64,000 bases of DNA from Moricandia arvensis (taxonomy: Eukaryota > Streptophyta > Magnoliopsida > Brassicales > Brassicaceae). The stretch is from the NCBI GenBank assembly GCA_905132765.1, contig CAJHQP010001116.1, positions 62,001 through 126,000 on the forward strand, in the 5' to 3' direction. Position 1 is the first letter of the stretch, and each line of letters opens with the position of its first letter. Of this stretch, positions 1-13,500 are shown piece by piece. Both the position numbers and the translations under genes were made by a program. A model generated the notes under the pieces. The model saw only the letters and a list, made by a program, of their open reading frames with translations. It did not search any database and was not told the DNA's origin.

Positions 1-2819
1 TCATTTCCTTTTCTATTCTTGCACCATTCTTTTGTTTTTGAGGGGTTTTATCTTTGGAACCAATTGATCTAGCACATTTCAAACGTTGTCTAGACTCAGT
101 AGCAACTTGGTTTTGTCCTTCTTGGACTTCTACTCTTATTGGTGCATTACAAGCTGGAATATGTGATCTTGTCACTCTATTTGGGCCAGCAAATGAATTT
201 GGCAATTGATTGGCTAGCATTTGTAAATTGACAATCTTTTGGACTTCTAAGTCACAATCTTTAGTCTGAGGATCTTACCAAGATTCTGATGGTCTATCCC
301 ATTCGATTTCTTTGATTTATTTTACCAGCTTGCTAATCTCTTCCCCCAAGGTCGGATATTTGGACTCATCAAAATGGCAGTCCATGTATCTGGCCTTGAA
401 TATATCACCAGTAGGCTCTAGATACTTATAATTGAGGGAGAGTCATATCCAACATAAATTTCTATCCTCCTTTGAGGTCCTATTTTGGTTCTCTGTGGTG
501 GAGCTATTGGTACATAAACGGCACAATCAAATGTTCTAATATGGGATATATCTGGCTCTTGACCCGTAATGAGTTGGGATGGTGAATATTTATGTTCACT
601 AGATGGCCTGATGCTAATTAATTCAGCTGCATGTAATACTACATGGCCCAAAGCTGATACAGGAAGTCGAGACCTCATGAGTAATGGTCGAGCTATTAAC
701 TGTATTCTTTTAATGAATGATTCAGCCAATCTATTTTATGTATGGACATGTGCCACAGGATGTTCCACACTAACCCCCATGGACATACAAAAATCATTAA
801 AAGCTTGAGATGTAAATTCACCAGCATTGTCTAGACGTATAGTCTTTAAAGGAAAGTCTAGAAAGTATGCTCTCAGTCTTATGATCTAGGCAAGTAGCCT
901 GGCAAATGCCACATTTCGTGTGGATAGTAGGCAGACATGGGACCATCTTGTGGATGCATCAATAAGCACCATAAAATATCTAAAAGTCCCACAAGGTGGG
1001 TGTATTGGTCCACATATGTCTCCTTGGATCCTTTCCAGAAAATTTATCATTTCCTTATTCACCTTGGTCGGTGATGGCCTTACAATGAGTTTCCCTTGTG
1101 AACATGCTTCACATGTGCGATTATTGGGAATAACTTTTTTCAACGTGTGCCTTTTTGAGTTCATGATTAATTTTTGCATCATGTTTGAACCAAGGTGGCC
1201 GAGCCTGTTATGCCATAAAGTGGTCATCTCGCTGGTATTAACTTCTGCCATACTAGTCTTTGTATAATATAGACCAGTAGAGATTACAAGTATGATTTCT
1301 AGGACCTTTTTTATGTCTTCGGTGATCTGAGTAATATGTAAAAACTCTCTGGTTCCTTCACCCATGGTTTCAATGTGAAAATCATTCAATCTTATATCTT
1401 TAAAGCTCAATAAGCTTCTCTTAGAGCTGGGTGAGTACAATGCATTAGGTATCTCTAGATGTGTGCCTTTATGCTACAACAAGTAAGCTTGGTTGTGGCC
1501 TTCAATGAGGCTGGCCGTGTCTGCATTAGTATGTATATTGGTGTTTTGCATAATGAGATTGATGAAATATCTCTTATCTCTAAGTATCGTGTGGCTTGAT
1601 CCACTATCCACCACAAGTGTATCCATTCTATTCAAGAAATGATTCATGACTCTGAGATATAAAATAGGCTTGCATATAATATTAAGTTCAAAACACCAAA
1701 TCAAAACATCAAAACAAGAATCCAAAACAACAATAAAGTCATAAAACAATAGATTAAAGCAAACAATATGATATGATGTCGAAAATCTAGGTCTTTATTT
1801 TAAGCAATCTGAAGTTTCGAAATCCATGAGATCATCTTTTTCAGGATTGAAATCACCATGTTCGTCCTGGACCATATGGGCTTCTGGGTTCTTCCCCTTT
1901 AAGTTTTGTTCATAAAGGTCACAAAGATGTTTGGGGATTCTATAAGTCTTGGCCCAGTGGTTATCCATGCCGCATCTAAGGCAGACGGTTCTGGTCGAGT
2001 GAGGTGGTTTAGATATACCACCTCGTCCTTGCCCTCGACCATGACCAATTCTGGGTCCGTGGTCGAATCCACGATTGCTCATGGGTCGAGCAGACATGTT
2101 CCATCGGTTACCCAAGGACTAATTACCCGAGGGTTGCCCATGTCGACCACGTCCCTTCCGACCACGGTTTCGACTGTGTGGTTTATTTCCTTGGACATGG
2201 TTGCTTTCTTTCTTATCTCCACTCGCCGTATTGGCTTTAGGTAATGGAGTAGAACCAGGAGGCCTCACCTCACTATTTCTCATTAGCAACTCATTGTTTA
2301 TCTCGGCCAATAATAAGCAAGAGATCAAATGGTGAAACCTTTTTCTTGGTATTGTTGTTGTAATAACACATTGCTCGAATGGAATGTGGAGAAGGTCTTT
2401 TCTAGTAGATCCTTCTCGGATACAGTCTCACCACATAGTCTCAATTTGGAGACTATCTTAAAGAGTGCTGAGTTATAATCGTCTACAGACCTAAAGTCTT
2501 GGATCCTGAGGTTTCTCCACTCATATGTGGCCTTTGGCAATATCACGGTCCTTTGGTGATCATATCTGGACTTCAGTTCTTTCCAAAGGTCCAGAGGGTC
2601 CTCAATGGTAAGATATTGGTCCTTAAGACCTTCAGTGAGATGATGGCGAATGATCAGGATTGCTCTGTATTTGTTTTTCTCATTCTATTGATTGTCATCA
2701 AGGATGCAATCACTGAGTCCTTTAGACTTCAGGTTGATCTTTGTATCAAGTGCCCAGTGCAAGTAATTGTCTCCTGAGAGACGCATGGCAGCATAGTCTA
2801 GATTGCATATGTTTGACAT
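1..2819 (-). pseudogene. copia gag-pol polyprotein (partial, broken)
   Basis: The start is the ATG at 2819 on the minus strand; the gag N-terminus reads MSNICNLDYAAMRLSGDNYL, the usual copia start. Gag (UBN2 type) runs to about 2119. A degenerate zinc knuckle at about 2020-1975 (CLRCGMDNHWAKTYR) has lost its last Cys. The protease active site VVDSGSSHTI lies near 1610. The pre-integrase zinc finger (H..H..CEAC) lies at about 1230-1110. The integrase core follows, with catalytic Asp in GDICGP and LIDAST and the later acidic residue in DNAGEF near 815. A nonsense codon (HT*NRLAESF) lies near 735, and further breaks sit near 1460, 1790 and 2118. The left edge ends in the basic linker with SIGSKDKTP. 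Only pol downstream of this would identify the lineage. Confidence 0.9.
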
Positions 2820-4151
2820 CTGAAAATCATATGTAACTCATCTTAGGATTCAATAATCAAACAAGCAAATGGTATGATGAATCAATCAAGCAATATATAT
2901 GATCAAACAAGTATTCATATGCGGCCAAGAAGCATTATAATGATCAACTTAACACTTTAAACATTCGGGGTTAAGGTTTCAAGGCCTTTAGATTGGTTTG
3001 TGGTCGAGATGGGACGGATGGGTCGACCAGGTCGGGGTCGGGTGGGACGGTTCGACTAGGACCATGCATATGAATCAAAAATGGAAATATTTCCTAATGA
3101 TCAAAATGGAATCCAATTTCAAGATTTAGGGTTTTCATTCAATCTATCAACCTAAACTCTCAAACAATCAATATGGAAACAATCCAAAATAGAAATTTTC
3201 TTAAAGTCTCATATTTTCCAAATTTTAGGTCTTATGTCTTTAGGAAACTTTCCAAATTCGAGATTTAAGTTTTACTTTTATTTCTATCAACCTAAACTTT
3301 CAATCAAACAAATATGGAACCATTCCAAAACAATCAAACTCGACAATGCATAAAGTTAACCGGAAAAAGGAAAACATGGTTCTAGGGTTCATGCATGATT
3401 ACGGCTAGGGTTTCCAACAAGTCTGAGAAACAATTTTCTAGCAACGTAAACATGGTATAGGCGAAACTAGGGTTTTCAAGGCCCCTTAATCGACAATAGG
3501 ATTAGGTTTTCAATGCATAAACAAAACATCAATCATGTAAAGAACAAAACTTATTTTAAACAAGTTGGAATTAGGGTTTCAAGGCCCTTAGATGATTCGG
3601 ATTCAACTCATGGTCTGTTATCAAACGAATCAAACAAGATATGACATTATATATTGTTCTTTAAGCAATTGATTGATCAAATTCTAAGGTTTTAAACTCA
3701 TATATAAACTGATTGCAACTAGGTTTAAACTAGGGTTCTTATACTTTATAGTATTCAAGCAATCTGATTTATAGAGTTTTGATTTTCTTTACCTTTAAAC
3801 ACATTTGGATCTGACTGGACCACCTTAGAGAGGGGTTCGGGAGTTGTTCCTCACGAGCTACAAGCCGCCTAGGAACTGCTACACGCCTCACGGGTCGTTG
3901 GTTGCCTCAGACCTTCTTTTCACCTCACAAACGGATTCCTTTAGGGTTCTTCTTCTTAGAACAAGGGTCACGGTTAGTAACTAAAGGTTTAGAGCTTTCT
4001 ATCTATAGGTTTGATCTCGCAAAACGGATGAGAAAGAAGAAGGGAGGCGCCGGGTTATAGGTTTAGGGTTCTTGGTCGAAATTCCTTTTTTGGATTAGGG
4101 TTTATGGTCGAATAGCTTAGGGTTTCTTAGAGACTACTCGTGCTGATAACG
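2820..4151 (-). other. long untranslated leader between LTR and gag
   Basis: About 1.3 kb separates the LTR from the gag start. No open frame is seen. It carries several copies of TTTAGGGTTT-like tracts on the minus strand. The length is large for a copia leader, so it could hold an intron or an old insertion. Confidence 0.5.
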
Positions 4152-4341
4152 TGTTGTGAAAGGATGCTTTATTCATATCATAAGGATGTGTTTATATAGA
4201 AATACATAAGCATAACATAAATGAAAAAGATACATATAGGTAAACCGCCTATGGGCGATATGGGCCTAATGACCGAAACACATAAGGATGAACCTCGGAT
4301 GGACCTTGGTTATGAGTGATCCATATAATGGTTTCATAACA
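4152..4341 (-). repeat. copia 5' LTR, 190 bp
   Basis: On the minus strand it starts TGTTATGAAA and ends TTTCACAACA, an imperfect inverted pair inside the TG...CA rule. It contains a TATATAAACAC box (plus strand about 4190-4200), the expected LTR promoter. Immediately downstream (plus 4141-4151) the minus strand reads CGTTATCAGCACGAG, a sequence often found at the primer-binding site of Brassicaceae copia elements. The other LTR is outside the window, so the ends rest on these motifs alone. Confidence 0.7.
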
Positions 4342-5331
4342 GTAACGAATGTTTTAAATTATAAAAACATTTACAGTAAAAAAAGGAGTATATGAGTACG
4401 TTTTGTAAGATCAGTCGTGACATGATCCTCACAAAAGAGGAGCCGGCAGTGGCGTATCTTCGCCCTTGAATTTATATATAAGACCATCCATACTCTTAAA
4501 AGATCTAAAAAGAAAACGTTAATCCACTTATTTGGTCCCTCCAAAGATAAGAGAAGAACGAAATGAATGTAACTTCCACTATTCATGTACTCCTCTTTTT
4601 ATATGCATTCCCCTCATTCATTATCATCTGAATCACTAAGAAATGTTATATGCACTAGTGATTATGGATACAAGTTGGAGAAGCATACATATGCCTTAAA
4701 CTTTATGTTGGAATTGGTAAAAAACTAATTAATGTTACATTGTAAAATAACTAATTAGTACTGTATATGATACGGAAGAGGTATATATAATCAATGTATG
4801 GTTAAACTTATGAACTTGTGCGATTTGTTTAAGGTTAGTACACATAAAATATTGTATTTTCTTAATGGGTATTTAAATATTACCTTCTAATATACGAGGA
4901 GTATAACTATAGTCTTGTGAAAACTACTGTAAAAGTATATGGATAAGGTGAGTCACTGCCACGCATGTTGTCAAGTACGTACAATATAGGTAGCCCCACC
5001 ATTCTTTCTTTTTTTTTAAACGTTATTGAATCGACTAACACTATATAATATATACAAGTACACGTATTAGTATAAGTTACTTGTATTTATATTAACTGGA
5101 AGATCTATTCGTATAAGATAGTATAATCCAGCGTCAAATAAACTTACCACATTTAATATATGAACACAAAAATTTTACTCCAAAATATGGGTCTAGATTA
5201 TAGAATAAAACAATTTTCCAACTTTCTACTTTCAATTGCTTACCCTTCAAACCCTATAACTTTTACGCTAAATGTCAGTGTAGTTGATGCGTAGATGTAA
5301 TGTAGATGAATTAAAAATAGCCTGATATGTG

Positions 5332-5367
<36 letters not shown>

Positions 5368-8300
5368 ATTGATAATTTGTTTTAAGACTGGTGTTACAAA
5401 ACGCAACACGTACTGATAGTCTGATACCAAGTAAAATCATGCGTAAGTAGCTCACACATGTGCTAAATGTGTGAAATTGTCGTCTAATGAAAGTGAATCC
5501 AGTGATCACATGTGCTCTCTTTAATTTCAAACCTTGCAATTTTGTCTCATTACATGTCGTGTAAACAACCGAATGTCTTGTTTGCCTATCACGGGAGGCT
5601 CTACACCATGTTCTTAACTCATCAATCATCTTGTTCATCGATTCCCTTCAACTTTTGTTACAAAGACTTTATATAAAAAGTCAACTTTTGATGGCTATAT
5701 ATACAGGTCCGCCCAACTAAATAGATCTATTAATTCATCTTGCCCTTCATCTCAACTAATTAAGATGAATTACTTTCTATTTTCAGTCCAGGTTCGAACT
5801 ATATGTTAACGTCGGTAATGTAATTACACTCATGCTCGGTCGGTTGAAGTTTCTATCATGTACGCATGATAAACGCAACAATCAACATTCATGCATGTGT
5901 GATGTTCCTGGACAACCTTACTTGCAAGTGACAATATTTTATATTCAGCTGATAACCGAATTCCACCTTATTCATAAAGAGGAATGAAAAAGTCGTAAAA
6001 GTAAGTTGGTTCATTAACTAACAATATGCCATGTTACATGATATTACAATTTAAAAAAAAAATATCCGTAAAATATATAATTACTATTTACGGATGGTGG
6101 TCTTGTCACCATGTTTTTTAGCCAATTTACAAGAAATTTGGTTATCGAGAAATCAAACCCTAATTAAAACTTGTATAACATCTATTTTTATACCATCGTA
6201 GTAATAGTATTATGATTGATGGCAAGAATAATTTATTGTAAGATTTTTCTTTGTTAAAAATTGCGTGTATGTATGAGCTCAGCAATACGTTGTCACGTTA
6301 TCGAATACATATTTATTATCACACCCGTAGGTTAATCCGGAACCCAATAAACGTTCACAATTCACATATCATCTTAGTGCTAATTAACCAGAATCGATAT
6401 AGTAACTGACGGCAAAGAATATAAAGATTTCATCTAAGATGTAACTTATAGCATTCGATCTTGTTGACAAATACATTTTGTTCAGCACCGATCATATCAA
6501 TTGGTTGTTGCGCAATCTTTATTTCCGATCTTTTAAAGTGGGGTTTTAATTTAATTGAATTTAAAAAAAAAATTTGGTTAAAAGACGGTTCATATGTCTT
6601 TTATTTAATAAATGATTCTTAGGTTTTCATAGTTAAAATTTAAAAAATATATTTTAAAAAAATTAAAAAATTTTGTTAAAAAATCTCCAATAAATATGCC
6701 TTCATGCGCTAACTAAGCGATAATGATTTGAAACTTTAGTAGATGGAGTTATGTTCTCTCAACGGTTAAAACTTGTGGTACTGATTTATGTGGCCCCCCT
6801 GTTATCTCATTTTCACCATAAACTAAACTAGATTTTGTTTGATTCGGAGATCTTGAACGCAGTGAGAGGTTAAGACTTCAAGATCTCACGTGACGCAGCA
6901 TTGACTCATCAACGCGATATTTACACGGCTGTGTTTTACTATGATTAGGAACCATGTTGAATTTGAGTGTATTATAAACTTTAAAATTAAACTCAACTAA
7001 CAATAAATAGATTGGTCATAATAATTTATAAAAATTTCATTAATTTTCCAACCACTGGTGATGTTGAATGTTATTCATTAACATTATTCCTTACGGATAA
7101 TTCTAGCGTATGCACCAGTTAATATTAAGTAGATAGACTCTTAACTTTTTATATATTAGTTTACTAATTCTTCAATTGCTGAAGAGTTTTATTTATTAAT
7201 ACTTACCCCTAAACATAAATGGAGGGTGTGCTCAAGTGAATTGTATATTCAATGAGAGTGTGAAAACAAACATCTACATGAATGACCCAATATCATATGG
7301 TTTTGAGCTTTTTTGATGTTTTATTAAATTCGAATTTATTACAGATTTTCATTTTAAATTTAATTAATAATAAATGGCTTAGCTCTAACATTTTCCATAC
7401 AGTATTAATCTATTAGTTTTTCAACTATCAATATGAAACTTTATTAATTATACTCCGCCTTACTCGCATTAACAGACCATATGCTTCAAATTTATTTAAT
7501 TTAATAACAGCGACAACTACAATATTGTTCTTATAAACGTATATTATGTCATCAGACAAAATGAAGAAATTAGTATACAAACGAACTCATACATTATATA
7601 ACACTTATTATGTTCTTTTACCGGAACCTGCCTAATGGTATGTGAAAGTATTATTTCTAGTTTTTTTTGCTAAAAGATTCTTCTTTATATTTTTTGAAAA
7701 AAATAAACTAAATAAATTTTCTAAAACGATTTAGTTAATCAAACTGGACGACAAAACAGAATATACATGCACTATTGCTAACATAAAAGTCTAAATATTT
7801 TCATTATATTTGATGGTTTTAAAAAGTATAAGTTAATTATATATGTTTCTCTCTTCTATCAGTTCTATTTTTTTAAAGCATGATAAACTATGAATTTATT
7901 TGCTTTGTATAGGTGTTGGTCCTATGACAATATTAATACTCCTTTATATGACATTAATAATTTCTTTTAATTAACAGCAACTGTATTATTTAATGTGTGT
8001 GATTGAATTTTAGTTTTGTACAAGTTTTTATTTAAAACAAAACTAATAATTGTATTAGTAAAAAAGTCAGTAATAGTAGTGATTAAACGGAAAGAAAATG
8101 AGGAAGAAGGGATTGTTGTCGGCAAAGATTTAGTTGAAGTGGGGTCAGTCCCGTAAATAGAATGGTCAACCACCTAGTAGGTCAATAAGAGTGGAACCCA
8201 CAAGACTGTTACACGAAGATGACGTGGCCCAGCCGTTAGTAGCCGACACCAACGGACCAACGTCCTTCCTGTATCTTCCGACATCAATTTTGTTCCTCTC

Positions 8301-9496
8301 CAATCTTCTCAAAACCCTTTATTGGCGTTTTATTTTCAAGATTGTTTCATTCACTACATTTTTTCCATTAATCGCTTTATCTGTTCACACAAATACAAAT
8401 CTTTTGTTACAAGATTTTCTACAGCAAATTTTATCTATTTATTAATTTTCTTTTAAAAAGAAATTAATAAAAATTATATATTAATAGTGGAAGTGTCTAC
8501 TAGTAATGATGCTATAACCTGATTACAAATTCATTATACTGCAGTTTACCAGTGTTCTGAATGGTCTAATTTTGATAGAATACAAAAATAAACAGAATTA
8601 GTTTAACTTGGGTGTACATTCACTAAAAATATGTATTTGGATAGTTTTCGAATATATTTATGAAAAGCTACGGCTTGTGAAGACTTTTATATATTAATAT
8701 TGGTCTTTTATCTTGAAATTAAAAACACTTTGAAGTCATTTCCATTTTCTTCCTATTTATAATTTCATTTTCATCTTTGGAGTCAATTTCTTACTTTATC
8801 TAATAAGATTTATATTTTGAGACAGACTATTCCACGTCGTATTCAAATTTCAATTTTTAGTCTGATATAAACGTATGAAAACTAGCACAGCACAAACATT
8901 ATAAATAAATAAAACCCCATTAAAATAATTTGGAAGGCTTGCTTTCAAGCACTACAATCCCTAATTTAGATGGTGAAGGGCATTCGACACGTTCATTAGA
9001 TTTGTAACGTTTGTCCAGTGTATGGTGTCAGGATACTATTCGTCCAGAATATATGGTTTATATAATTTTGTACATAATATTTTTCCTAGATATAGATAAA
9101 ACTAAAGTATACAACGTTCATTCCGGTACATAAATTAATAAAATATAATTAATCTATGTCATAAACAGTAAATTATCACAAGATTTTTAACAGAATACGT
9201 TCATCTCTATAAATTGTAAATATATGCAAGTACATAATCGAATTTTCTGCAGCTTAACGACCCTTTGTGGCCACTGTACTGTACTCATAGGTAGTGCTAA
9301 AGACACCAGCAGTCTAATACTGTTAAAGTAGCTGGACTTTTATCGGTTCAGATAAATCACTTTCACACGTAAAACATAGAAACATGCTGACAAGGAGTTT
9401 GATTCCCTTACGTCATGCACATTCAGTGGAGAACCTAAAAAGTATTGTTAACAGTATAAATTTAGACTTTAAAATCTGGTATCAGTTTTTAAATTT
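4342..9496. other. AT-rich intergenic DNA, no gene seen
   Basis: Open frames here are short, have no recognisable domain and follow simple-sequence tracts. A GT microsatellite lies at 5342-5367. A short GC-richer island at about 8,160-8,280 contains a GACGTGGC motif of the ABRE/G-box type; it might be a relict promoter, but no following coding exon is recognisable. Confidence 0.6.
5342..5367. repeat. (GT)n microsatellite
   Basis: Thirteen uninterrupted TG dinucleotides, preceded by a short TA run. It accounts for the Thr-His-rich reading frame that crosses this place on the minus strand, which I do not regard as a gene. Confidence 0.95.
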
Positions 9497-9628
9497 GCGC
9501 CGTGATGTTTGGCCAGGCAATTGGGGTATCTAACTCCCCATAGTACCAAATGGGCTGCCTCGCGCCGAGGGGTTAGTCCCCTGGGGGTTGAGATCCCTCC
9601 AGGTTAATCAAAAAAAAAAAAAAAAAAA
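9497..9628 (+). repeat. poly(A)-tailed GC-rich retroposon-like fragment (possible SINE piece)
   Basis: A GC-rich segment stands out in AT-rich surroundings, includes a tRNA B-box-like GGGTTGAGATCCC near 9587, and ends in 19 consecutive A residues (9610-9628). A poly(A) tail without a coding region suggests a SINE or retropseudogene. The B-box-like motif lies close to the tail instead of near the 5' end, so an intact SINE is unlikely. I did not find convincing flanking duplications. Confidence 0.4.
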
Positions 9629-10127
9629 TTACTCAAAAGTCACTTATAAGAAAAATGAACATCGTAAAAGTTTACTCTTTTTAGGCATAGTTTTGAAAAC
9701 TGGACCAAACCGGCTGGTCAAATCGGTTTAATTGTGACTTGTTGAAAGTTTGATTCGGTTTTAAATCCAGATTTAAAAAAAATCCGATAAAACTGAAAAA
9801 AAATCAGTAAAAATATGTGACTCAAGTTAACTTCAAAATTAATTCTAAAAATTAAATATATAATTAATGTGTTTTTAATTTTTATTATAATTTAATATTT
9901 TATAATCAATATTTTGGCTATTACTATTTAAATAGTTTTATATCTAATTTAATTTTTCTAAAATAATATAAAAATATCTTTTTAGCTTTCATATACTATT
10001 ATTATTTTTCATATTTATAAAATATGAGACTTTAGTTGTAAGTATGAGTAAATACGATAATCTGAATAGTCAAGCATTTTGTTTTTATCAATTTTAAGTT
10101 ATATAGTATTCAGTTATTTATTATATA

Positions 10128-10386
10128 CTCCATCAGTTTTTTATATTTGACGTTCTAGGATCATGCACATAGATTAAAAAACATTTAATTTTGTTTCATT
10201 TTCTAAACAAAAACATCATTAATTATTTACCTAACCACAATTCAACCAATAACAAAATATGAACTATAATATTATTGGTCATCTAACTTTAATTACTATT
10301 AAATTTTACATAGAAAATTAAAAACGTTAAATAATTTGGAACAAAAAAATTCCTCTAAAACTTCAAATATAAAAAAACGGAGGGAG
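10128..10386. mobile_element. Stowaway-like MITE (Tc1/mariner type), 259 bp
   Basis: The left end CTCCATCAGTTTTTTATAT and the right end, read in reverse complement, CTCCCTCCGTTTTTTTATAT, form terminal inverted repeats. Both are flanked by TA. The CTCCCTCCGTT terminus and TA target are the Stowaway signature. Confidence 0.8.
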
Positions 10387-10752
10387 TATAAAACTAGAAT
10401 TATGTTTATTGTTTATTTACAGGTCTATATAATGTAAATGCATAATCATTTCTTAAAAATAGAAAATCCTCACAATCAACCAGTAACTATACTGAATTGC
10501 TATCTAGTCCGATATCAAAACATTGTTTCTAGGGAGTTTAAATCAAAGAAGTGGAAGTTATGCTGGCTATATAAATAGAATGGATTGAATATCCAATTCA
10601 TTCTACTAGAAAATAAACAGATTTCAGAATAAAACAATGGTAAAAATCTCATGATGTTGCATTAGTAACAAAATTAGATTGTTTTAGAAAAGAACAGACA
10701 GTACAAATACAAATTTATTGGAACCAAATGTGTGTGTGTGTGTGTGTGTATA

Positions 10753-10815
10753 TGATGGTCTAGTGGTTAATGCAGAATGTTGGTTTTTGTGTGTTTTGAG
10801 ATTAACTCCTTTAAA
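10753..10815 (+). repeat. tRNA-like pol III head, probable SINE fragment
   Basis: It contains an A-box-like TGGTCTAGTGG and, about 40 bases on, a weak B-box-like TTTTGAGATTAACTCC, and follows directly on a TG microsatellite. It does not fold as a full tRNA by eye, so it is more likely a SINE 5' end than a tRNA gene. Confidence 0.35.
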
Positions 10816-13366
10816 AATGATAATTTACGCTGGGTCAAAAATATCATTATCATCTCACTTAAATTCCAGTCCATGAAAACGTATGGACTTTGATCCCATA
10901 ATTCACGGTAAAATTACTAGAAAATTCAATTACAATACACCATTTGACAAATAGTATTCTATTGTTGGTAAAGAAGAAAAGTACACTGATTAAACATGCC
11001 ATTTTGACCAGCAATACCATTGACATGTGGAGCTGACGATGAACCTACACGATGCTTACTAGGCGCCACACTAGACACGGCTCTTCTAGTCACTACCACG
11101 TCACTCTCTCCTTTTTAAGAAAAAAAAAACACATCACCTTTCTTTTTTCGTTGTTCATATAACTTTTTGTTTTGTTTTTCAGACATCAACATTTTGTTTG
11201 TTTCGAGAGCTCATTAGTCCAATATACTCCATTTATATAACACATTCGCATATATCCCGTGAATACGTTATTTACATAATTCACATGTGACTTTTTTTTT
11301 CTTTTGAAACCCAGTATCCAGAGTGGATATAATTTTCTATGCAAAAGATCCGTATCATTTTAAATTGGATTTGAGGTTGAGGAATATAAATGAATAGCTA
11401 GACCATTGAAAATTAGTAGCTACAGTCTCTAGACCATATGACTCTTAAAAACATAACATAATCACCATTTTCCAACATAAAATAAATAAATATACGCACG
11501 AGTTGCTGAGTATGCAGATCTCAGTCCTATAAAAAAATCAAACTTTGTAACATTATCCACACGACTTTTGTTGTATGGATTACGGGTCAAATTTCATCTG
11601 ACGTAGACCAACAAACCTGATCCATGCAATGAATTCGAATTCATAAGCAATAAATTAAAAACACATAGTTTAGTTTATCATAAAATTGTAAAAAGAGCAT
11701 GTACTTTGTTAGTATGTCTCAATAAGAATAGGATAATCCAACATAAACTGCTACAAACGCAGACGTAACATTTGACCAGACAGAAGAGATATGACACGTG
11801 GTGCTTAGTAGGACAACACTGATGGGGTTGGTAAGTGACAGACCCACTGAACAACTCGAAGGGCCTCTCACACCCGTGGCTCGTGGGTTGCAATGTCATG
11901 TCGCTAATAACTATTAATGATATTGACGCAAAAATAACCCTACCGTATGGGCATGGATGGTACTGAACATTATGAAATGAAATATTAGAATCAATTTTAA
12001 AAAATTTTAAAAAAATTTACACTGAAAGTGGCCCTTAAATTTATTATAAAACATTTTTTTTGGTTAAAATTTTACTAAAATGTTTGTGCCCTCTCTAATA
12101 TTTCAGGAACGTCTCTACGTACGTGATAACAAGTGTTCGATCGATATGATGCTTATTTTTGGGTCCCATTTTACTACCTTAATAACTAATTCGGGGTCAC
12201 TGTTATAACTGCAAATTAATTGCAAACTCCATGCAATTCTAGAAAATAATAAGAAAAAAACTTAATACTAGTAACATAATAATCTAAATTTTTGATTTGG
12301 CACCCGGTCAAAAACTAATGTATCATGCATTGTAGACATTAAGCGATTTAACTTTGATTGCGTCAAATAGTTTCAATGGCCAATATACGTTTTTGTCATG
12401 CTTTTTATTTCCTGCATTCAGTCTGCTCAGCAGATTGTGATACTTTACAGTTATTATTGTGAGAATAAATAGAATAATAAGTCCCATGTTAAAATAAACT
12501 CACTGGACACATAAGATAAGATCATTTATCATTAAGTGACATATGCAATGTATGATGTATGAATGTTAGTTGGTAGTTACAAGTTTGGTGGATTTCTTGA
12601 AAGTTAATTTAAACTATTAAAGATTACTCTTTGCCACTTTCTTTGATTTTGGTATATATTTCTTTCTAAACAACTTGCTTCCTCTTTCAGATTTAATTTC
12701 TAATATTTCCAATTTACTTTTTATCTCCAACCTTTCGGCAAAGATAAAAAGCACACATCTTTAGATTTCTAAGAAGGTTGACAGAAAAACAAGTAACTAA
12801 TATAAATTATATTGTTTTCTTTCATTTTATTCAGGAAATAGACATCGACAACATCTTCTTAGTTGACAAAATAAAAAGGAAAATTTTTGTGTTTACCACA
12901 TTATTGATATCATTATTCATATTTAACTTTGCTAAACAGACATTTTCATAAATATTTTTTTTTTCAAAAGGCAAAATAGTTTTAAATTAGTTAAAATATT
13001 AAATTTTACATTTTAAAACCTTACCCCGCCCCTCAATTCTAAACCCGTCTTAGATTAATTAACCTTAAGATTATAAATATTTTTTTCTCTCTTAAAAATG
13101 AAGGTAAAAATAATTAAGGTAAACATAAAAATTAATAGTAAAAATGTGGCATTTTGACAATTTCCCAAATAAGAAAAGACAAACATATTGTTAAATACGA
13201 GACAGTGTGATTAAATTTGTTCAGTTAATAAGCTTTGGCTTTTAAGTGAAAACGGATATATAGAGAAAAAGAAGATCTCTGATTTTGTGTAACATATATG
13301 AAAGGTTGCTTTTACAAATGAAAATTAGTTATAATACCTTTAGTATTTATCACTTGTCGAATTTAC
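10816..13366. other. AT-rich intergenic DNA with two GC-richer islands
   Basis: No gene is recognised. Islands at about 11,025-11,110 and 11,780-11,895 are GC-richer; the second holds a perfect palindromic G-box, GACACGTGGTG, at about 11,793. They share a loose GCTTAcTAGG-like core. The stretch at about 12,960-13,170 resembles one arm of the foldback repeat seen intact at 59,311. Confidence 0.5.
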
Positions 13367-13500
13367 ATCTCTAAGTTAATTCTAGACCTATAATATATTT
13401 ACTACGTCCATCCATCTGTTCACAAAACAACGTATCTCTAAGTTAATTCTAGACCTATAATATATTTACTACGTCCATCCATCTGTTCACAAAACAGCGT
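13367..13500. repeat. 67-bp tandem duplication
   Basis: The unit starting ATCTCTAAGTTAATTCTAG at 13367 is repeated immediately at 13434 with, by eye, a single base difference (ACAACGT versus ACAGCGT at the unit end). The near identity points to a recent event. Confidence 0.95.

Larger units (their letters stand above)
1..4341 (-). mobile_element. Ty1/copia LTR retrotransposon, 5' part, degenerate
   Basis: Read on the minus strand the order is LTR (4152-4341), tRNA-primer-like site, leader, gag, protease, integrase, linker towards reverse transcriptase. Protease before integrase before RT is the copia order, as opposed to gypsy. The element runs off the left edge of the window, so RT, RNase H and the second LTR are not visible and its insertion duplication cannot be checked; the five bases just outside the visible LTR are GTAAC. 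Frames are broken at several points, so this copy is inactive. Confidence 0.9.

Noticed and set aside
5240..5638. 132-codon open frame on minus
   Set aside because: It runs through the GT microsatellite as a Thr-His repeat and has no domain, splice context or promoter.
8191..8445. 84-codon open frame on plus
   Set aside because: No family recognised; it starts in a GC-rich island but then continues in AT-rich sequence with composition of random DNA. No supporting upstream or downstream exons.
11678..11899. 73-codon Cys/Leu-rich open frame on minus
   Set aside because: Overlaps a G-box island. The Cys clusters do not form a known zinc finger, and the frame has no leader or exon partners.
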